In this document: piece after piece, positions 7,555 through 10,468 of the stretch | How positions within the stretch are numbered: position 1 is the stretch's first letter | Layout: each line of letters starts with the position of its first letter | From: Anderseniella sp. | GTDB lineage: Bacteria; Pseudomonadota; Alphaproteobacteria; Rhizobiales; Aestuariivirgaceae | Assembly: GCA_013041995.1 (NCBI GenBank) | Contig: JABDRA010000050.1 | Coordinates: 1 to 10,468 of the forward strand | DNA: 10,468 nucleotides | Direction: 5' to 3' | Position numbers and translations under genes: made by a program | The notes under the pieces: generated by a model | Told to the model about the DNA's origin: nothing | The model's input: only the letters and a program-made list of their open reading frames with translations | Databases searched by the model: none

Positions 7555-7577
7555 AGGTTTTGACCGGGTCAAAACCT
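7555..7577. promoter_or_regulatory. 23-base perfect inverted repeat upstream of the tetraheme gene
   Basis: AGGTTTTGAC-CGG-GTCAAAACCT has 10-base arms with no mismatch around a 3-base centre and lies 40 bases before the cytochrome's ATG. It contains TTGA-N5-TCAA, one base shorter than the FNR/FixK spacing, so it is either an operator for another dimeric regulator or a stable hairpin in the mRNA leader. No T-run follows on either strand, which argues against a terminator. Confidence 0.65.
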
Positions 7578-7630
7578 CGCTCCGGACCAACGCGACCCGC
7601 TGCAGGCTATTCAGGCAATATGGCGGCAAA

Positions 7631-7658
7631 TTGACTCTAAGACGACTCAGCGAATAAC
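7631..7658 (+). promoter_or_regulatory. Candidate sigma-70 promoter for the VIT gene
   Basis: TTGACT (7631-7636), a 16-base spacer and AATAAC (7653-7658) match the -35 and -10 consensus at 5/6 and 4/6 positions. A transcript from here would start near 7665, giving a leader of about 110 bases that contains one stem-loop and the FNR-like site. Confidence 0.35.
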
Positions 7659-7682
7659 TCCTTGCCCGACGCACGCAAGGAG
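7658..7682. repeat. Inverted repeat CTCCTTGC / GCAAGGAG
   Basis: Perfect 8-base arms flank a 9-base loop (CCGACGCAC). It lies where transcription from the candidate promoter would begin. The CAAGGAG half recurs at 7709-7715 beside the FNR-like site, so this 58-base stretch has three copies of the same 7-mer, one inverted. Confidence 0.5.
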
Positions 7683-7697
7683 CTGCCCCGCACCCTC

Positions 7698-7711
7698 TTG
7701 ATGTGTGTCAA
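7698..7711. promoter_or_regulatory. FNR/FixK-type binding site
   Basis: TTGAT-GTGT-GTCAA matches the FNR consensus TTGAT-N4-ATCAA at 9 of 10 defined positions and the FixK/ANR core TTGA-N6-TCAA fully. Its centre is about 72 bases before the VIT start and about 189 bases before the divergent cytochrome start. If it activated the + side at -41.5, transcription would start near 7746, but the -10 there (CACTGT) is poor. It may repress or act on the other side. Confidence 0.55.
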
Positions 7712-7776
7712 GGAGTATCACAGGCCAGTACCGCACTGTCTGCAACATTAGGAACACACACCCTGGAGCCACGGCC

Positions 7777-8499
7777 ATGCAACTTGAACACGATCACAGC
7801 ATTGAGGGCATCAGAACCAGACTGGCTGCGGAGAACCGCCCCAATTACCTGCGTGACTGGGTCTATGGCGGCATTGACGGAGCCATCACCACATTTGCCA
7901 TTGTTGCAGGTGTCGTGGGTGCCGGCTTGTCGGCCAACATCATTTTGATCCTCGGCCTTGCCAATTTGCTGGCGGATGGTTTCTCGATGGCGGCAAGCAA
8001 TTACACAGGCACCAAGACCGAGGTTGACGAACTTGCCCGCTACCGCGAAATCGAAAGGCGCCACATCAGGCAGGAGCCTGACGGCGAGCGTGAAGAGATC
8101 AGGCAGATCCTGCAGGGCAAGGGTCTTGAAGGCGCCGCACTGGACGATGCCGTCAAGGCGGTGACATCCAGTGAAGAAACCTGGGTCAACACCATGCTGG
8201 TTGATGAGTACGGCCTGTCTACCAATCTGCGGTCGCCCCTGAAATCAGGGCTCGCCACCCTGGCCTCATTCGTCCTGTTTGGTTCAATACCGCTGGCGCC
8301 ATTTCTGCTCGGGCTTGCTGATGCCTTTGTCATCGCACTTGCCATGACGTTTCTGGCGTTCTTCGTGATCGGAACCATCAAGAGCAGATGGTCACTGGCA
8401 ACATGGTGGCAATCCGGCCTTGAGACACTGGCGATCGGACTGACAGCCTCCGGTCTTGCCTATGGTGTCGGATATCTGGTGAAGGACCTGGCGGCGTAG
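7777..8499 (+). CDS. VIT1/CCC1-family iron/manganese transporter
   Basis: This 240-residue membrane protein belongs to the VIT/CCC1 family, which moves Fe2+ or Mn2+ out of the cytoplasm, in exchange for protons in the plant homologue. About five helices are visible (roughly 33-52, 54-73, 156-176, 178-200 and 213-235). The signature YGGIDGAITTFAIVAG is at 30-45 and LLADGFSMAASNY at 64-76. The charged segment 80-150 between helices two and three is the cytoplasmic metal-binding region of the family, with E91, E93, H96, E100, E104, E106, E107, M140 and E144 as possible ligands. ATG 7777 has GGAG 8 bases upstream; an in-frame GTG at 7705 would overlap the FNR-like site and is less likely. Its divergence from a multiheme cytochrome hints at iron balance for heme and Fe-S assembly, which is inference. 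Confidence 0.9.
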   Translation: MQLEHDHSIEGIRTRLAAENRPNYLRDWVYGGIDGAITTFAIVAGVVGAGLSANIILILGLANLLADGFSMAASNYTGTKTEVDELARYREIERRHIRQEPDGEREEIRQILQGKGLEGAALDDAVKAVTSSEETWVNTMLVDEYGLSTNLRSPLKSGLATLASFVLFGSIPLAPFLLGLADAFVIALAMTFLAFFVIGTIKSRWSLATWWQSGLETLAIGLTASGLAYGVGYLVKDLAA

Positions 8500-8508
8500 G
8501 ATCATGTC

Positions 8509-8537
8509 TTGTCACCCAGCGCGCTTTTGATTGTAAT
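8509..8537 (+). promoter_or_regulatory. Sigma-70-like promoter for the NYN gene
   Basis: TTGTCA (8509-8514), a 17-base spacer and TGTAAT (8532-8537) each match consensus at 5 of 6 positions, with ideal spacing. It begins 9 bases after the VIT stop codon and would start a transcript near 8544, about 56 bases before the NYN start. Confidence 0.55.
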
Positions 8538-8558
8538 TGTATAAGCCGCCCGCTTGCC

Positions 8559-8572
8559 TCAGTGTACACTGA
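8559..8572. promoter_or_regulatory. 14-base perfect palindrome, candidate operator
   Basis: TCAGTGTACACTGA has no spacer and no mismatch. It lies about 15 bases downstream of the predicted transcription start and 27 bases before the NYN start codon, a place where a bound dimer would block transcription. No known regulator's site is recognised. Confidence 0.45.
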
Positions 8573-8599
8573 ACTGGTTTGTGAACCCGAGGTGCGAAA

Positions 8600-9367
8600 T
8601 TGACTGAGCCGAAATCCCCCCGTCTTGCCGTCCTGATAGATGCCGACAATGCGTCATCAAAAATCGCCGATGGACTGTTCGAGGAAATTGCCAAGATAGG
8701 CGAAGCCAGCGTCCGGCGGATCTACGGCGACTTCTCAAGCGGCCGCTCGAAAGGCTGGGCGGATCAACTGTCAAAGCACGCCATCATACCCCACCAGCAA
8801 TTTGCATATACGACCGGTAAAAATGCTTCCGACATTACACTGGTCATAGATGCAATGGACTTGTTGCACAGCGGCAGGTTTGCCGGCTTCTGCCTGGTCT
8901 CTTCCGACAGCGATTTCACCCGCCTTGCAGCCCGCATCAGGGAACAGGGCGTTGATGTGTTTGGCTTTGGCGAGCAGAAAACGCCGGAGAGTTTTCGCCA
9001 GGCCTGCCGAAGGTTCATCTACACGGAAAACCTGTTGCCCGGCGCATCTGCGGGCGAGGACGAGCCGGATCTGCAAACCTCATCGCTTCAACCGCCCAGT
9101 GCAGCAACACCGACCATCAAGAAGGCCATCGAGCAGATCGAGACCGAAGATGGCTGGGTCCCGCTTAGTCAGGTTGGAAATCTGCTTTCCAACCTGTCTT
9201 CCGACTTCGACCCCAGAACATTTGGCTCCCGCAAGCTGAGCGATCTTATCAGAAAAACCAATGGCTTCGAGATCGATCATCCGCAGGGCCGAGGCATGCG
9301 CATTCGCACCAGGCCTGCAGCAAAAAAATCTCGCAAAGCAAAGAGCAAGAAGCAGGCAGCTTCTTGA
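8600..9367 (+). CDS. NYN-domain ribonuclease-like protein with LOTUS/OST-HTH domain
   Basis: This 255-residue protein has an N-terminal NYN (PIN-like, LabA/DUF88 type) domain, a metal-dependent RNase fold. The acidic residues expected at the active site are visible: D14 and D16 in VLIDADN, D78 after KNAS, D84 in LVIDAMD, and D103/D105 in SSDSDF. A low-complexity linker (about 147-170) leads to a LOTUS/OST-HTH domain at about 171-236, a putative RNA-binding winged helix, followed by a Lys/Arg/Ala tail. The start is a TTG, chosen because GAGGTG lies 5 bases upstream and the IDADN strand follows closely. It sits alone between the VIT and otsB genes behind its own promoter. It probably cleaves or binds RNA; no target is visible. 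Confidence 0.9.
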   Translation: MTEPKSPRLAVLIDADNASSKIADGLFEEIAKIGEASVRRIYGDFSSGRSKGWADQLSKHAIIPHQQFAYTTGKNASDITLVIDAMDLLHSGRFAGFCLVSSDSDFTRLAARIREQGVDVFGFGEQKTPESFRQACRRFIYTENLLPGASAGEDEPDLQTSSLQPPSAATPTIKKAIEQIETEDGWVPLSQVGNLLSNLSSDFDPRTFGSRKLSDLIRKTNGFEIDHPQGRGMRIRTRPAAKKSRKAKSKKQAAS

Positions 9368-9760
9368 GACGGTTGACCGGGTCACAGGCATGCACCGGGA
9401 CCAGACACACTCAGCATATAGTCCGTTCCAATGCGCCTTCCCGCAGCAATACGGCAAGGACTGGTGATCAGCCGCTTGATCCAACCTCCCAGTAAGCGCA
9501 TGCACCTCGTTGAACTGATTCAACTTAACACCTCAGACAGGGCAATACCTGAACAGCAATCTTTAACCGTTCAGTCCAGTACTTCAGCAACACCTTGCAA
9601 CGGGAGAGAACCGACACATTATCTCAATGTCCAGTGCGATATTCTGCCTGCTGTTCAACTCTCAAAAACGAACTTGCTCCTTCTGCATGTGCCGATCTGG
9701 CTAAACCGGTTCCCATTCGGTTACACTGGTCGTATTGAATCAACAACTGCCGCAGGCCAT
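9368..9760. other. Intergenic region before otsB
   Basis: These 393 bases have no convincing gene on either strand. They hold TTGACCGGGTCA at 9373-9384 (the same 12-mer as in the palindrome before the tetraheme gene), an FNR/FixK-like palindrome at 9509-9524, a weak promoter-like pair TTGCAA-N16-CATTAT (9595-9622), and two CGGTT direct repeats 11 bases apart (9707-9711 and 9718-9722). A - strand frame reading through here is mostly antisense to the NYN gene. Confidence 0.5.
9509..9524. promoter_or_regulatory. FNR/FixK-like palindrome
   Basis: GTTGAA-CTGA-TTCAAC has perfect 6-base arms and contains TTGA-N6-TCAA, the FNR/FixK half-sites at the right spacing. It differs from the FNR consensus at the innermost base of each half. 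It lies about 245 bases before otsB, far for direct activation unless the transcript starts well upstream. Confidence 0.4.
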
Positions 9761-10468
9761 ATGCTTGATCTACCCAGCCAGCCACTTGCAAAATTCAACA
9801 CCGGGCCGTTGACGAGAAACAACACGGCGCTGTTTCTTGATCTCGACGGTACGCTCACCGAGATCGTCGACCATCCTGATGCGATAATCATTCCACCGCC
9901 TGTGATTCATGCGCTGACGGTATTGCAACGGGCACTTGATGGAGCACTTGCCATCGTGTCCGGTCGCGATCTTCAAGATGTTGAACGCCACCTCGGCAAT
10001 GGGATTACCTGCATTGCCGGTATTCACGGGCTGCAGCGAAGGGATGCGAGAGGCATGCGCCACGACACCATGGTCGACGAAAGCGCCGTTGCGGCGCTGG
10101 CGGCGCTCATCTCAGACGCGATCGCTGCAAGGCCCGGACTGTACATGGAAACCAAGCCCGCGTCTGTCGCGTTACACTACCGTCGCCACCCTGAATTGGA
10201 AGACTTCTCCAGGACACTGGCGACAACGGCGGCCGGCAAGATCAAGGGCGCACAAATAGTGCATGGCAAAATGGTCGTAGAAATTAAATTGAACGCGATT
10301 CACAAAGGAGACGCAGTGTGTGCATTCATGGAAGAGCCACCATTCCAGGGCCGGGTGCCGATCTATGCCGGCGACGATATCACTGACCAGGATGCTTTCG
10401 CAGCGGTAAGGCTCAAGTCGGGTGTCTCAATTGCGGTCGGTGACGATGCAAGAGGTGCTGACTACCGG
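9761..10468 (+). CDS. otsB: Trehalose-6-phosphate phosphatase, 3' end beyond the window
   Basis: The frame from ATG 9761 stays open for 236 codons to the right edge. The protein is a HAD-superfamily phosphatase that removes phosphate from trehalose 6-phosphate, the last step of the OtsA-OtsB route to trehalose, in the cytoplasm. Motif I is DLDGTLTEI at 27-35, with D27 as nucleophile and D29 as acid/base. Motif II is the serine of AIVSGRD near residue 67. Motif III is a lysine such as that in NAIHKGDAV. Motif IV is GDDITDQDAF at 204-213, with metal-binding D205/D206, a form typical of OtsB. Family members run to about 240-270 residues, so only a short tail is missing. The ribosome site (GCAGG, close to the ATG) is modest. 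An otsA gene may follow. Trehalose suggests osmotic or desiccation stress protection. Confidence 0.88.
   Translation, partial: MLDLPSQPLAKFNTGPLTRNNTALFLDLDGTLTEIVDHPDAIIIPPPVIHALTVLQRALDGALAIVSGRDLQDVERHLGNGITCIAGIHGLQRRDARGMRHDTMVDESAVAALAALISDAIAARPGLYMETKPASVALHYRRHPELEDFSRTLATTAAGKIKGAQIVHGKMVVEIKLNAIHKGDAVCAFMEEPPFQGRVPIYAGDDITDQDAFAAVRLKSGVSIAVGDDARGADYR

Noticed and set aside
7555..7577. Intrinsic terminator
   Set aside because: The stem is strong but no T-run follows on either strand, and it lies between divergent starts rather than at a gene end.
9080..9523. 147-codon - strand frame extending into the region before otsB
   Set aside because: More than half is antisense to the NYN gene, there is no recognisable domain, and the composition is typical of a shadow frame.

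Overview
The window reads as a chromosomal stretch from a proteobacterium. Base composition is moderately GC-rich, Shine-Dalgarno sites are clear, several starts are TTG, and there are FNR/FixK-like TTGA-N6-TCAA sites. The VIT-family and NYN proteins look alphaproteobacterial to me, but that is an impression from sequence style, not a phylogeny. I see no tRNA, rRNA, insertion sequence or CRISPR array.

The left two thirds (1-7515) is a respiratory or electron-transfer locus. On the + strand it holds the last 28 codons of a probable outer-membrane beta-barrel protein, then a membrane-anchored flavin reductase with an N-terminal FAD/NAD(P)H module and a C-terminal plant-type [2Fe-2S] domain. Converging on these from the - strand are four genes, read right to left. 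(1) A secreted, lysine-rich tetraheme cytochrome of the c554-like type. (2) A soluble protein fusing two cyclic-nucleotide-binding-like domains to a four-cluster [4Fe-4S] ferredoxin module. (3) A five-helix membrane protein with two H-x13-H pairs, the arrangement of a diheme b cytochrome. (4) A membrane-anchored decaheme cytochrome c whose six N-terminal and four C-terminal hemes are separated by about 370 heme-free residues, including a very acidic linker. Genes 2-4 are packed with 5-base and 1-base gaps and are almost certainly one operon.

The parts fit a chain from cytoplasmic reductant (flavin reductase and/or CNB-ferredoxin) through the diheme cytochrome b across the inner membrane to the decaheme cytochrome and the soluble tetraheme cytochrome, possibly onward to an outer-membrane partner. 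The direction of flow and the terminal donor or acceptor cannot be read from sequence. The cluster is not one of the named systems I can recognise (Nap, Nrf, Mtr, Hao, Dms), and it is the most likely candidate for an undescribed system here.

The right third is housekeeping or stress in character. It holds a VIT/CCC1-type iron/manganese transporter divergent from the tetraheme cytochrome, an NYN ribonuclease-like protein with a C-terminal LOTUS/OST-HTH domain, and the first 236 codons of a trehalose-6-phosphate phosphatase (otsB) running off the right edge. The intergenic regions contain several palindromes. These include a 23-base perfect inverted repeat ahead of the tetraheme gene, FNR/FixK-like sites ahead of the VIT gene and in the region before otsB, and a 14-base perfect palindrome just downstream of a good sigma-70-like promoter for the NYN gene.
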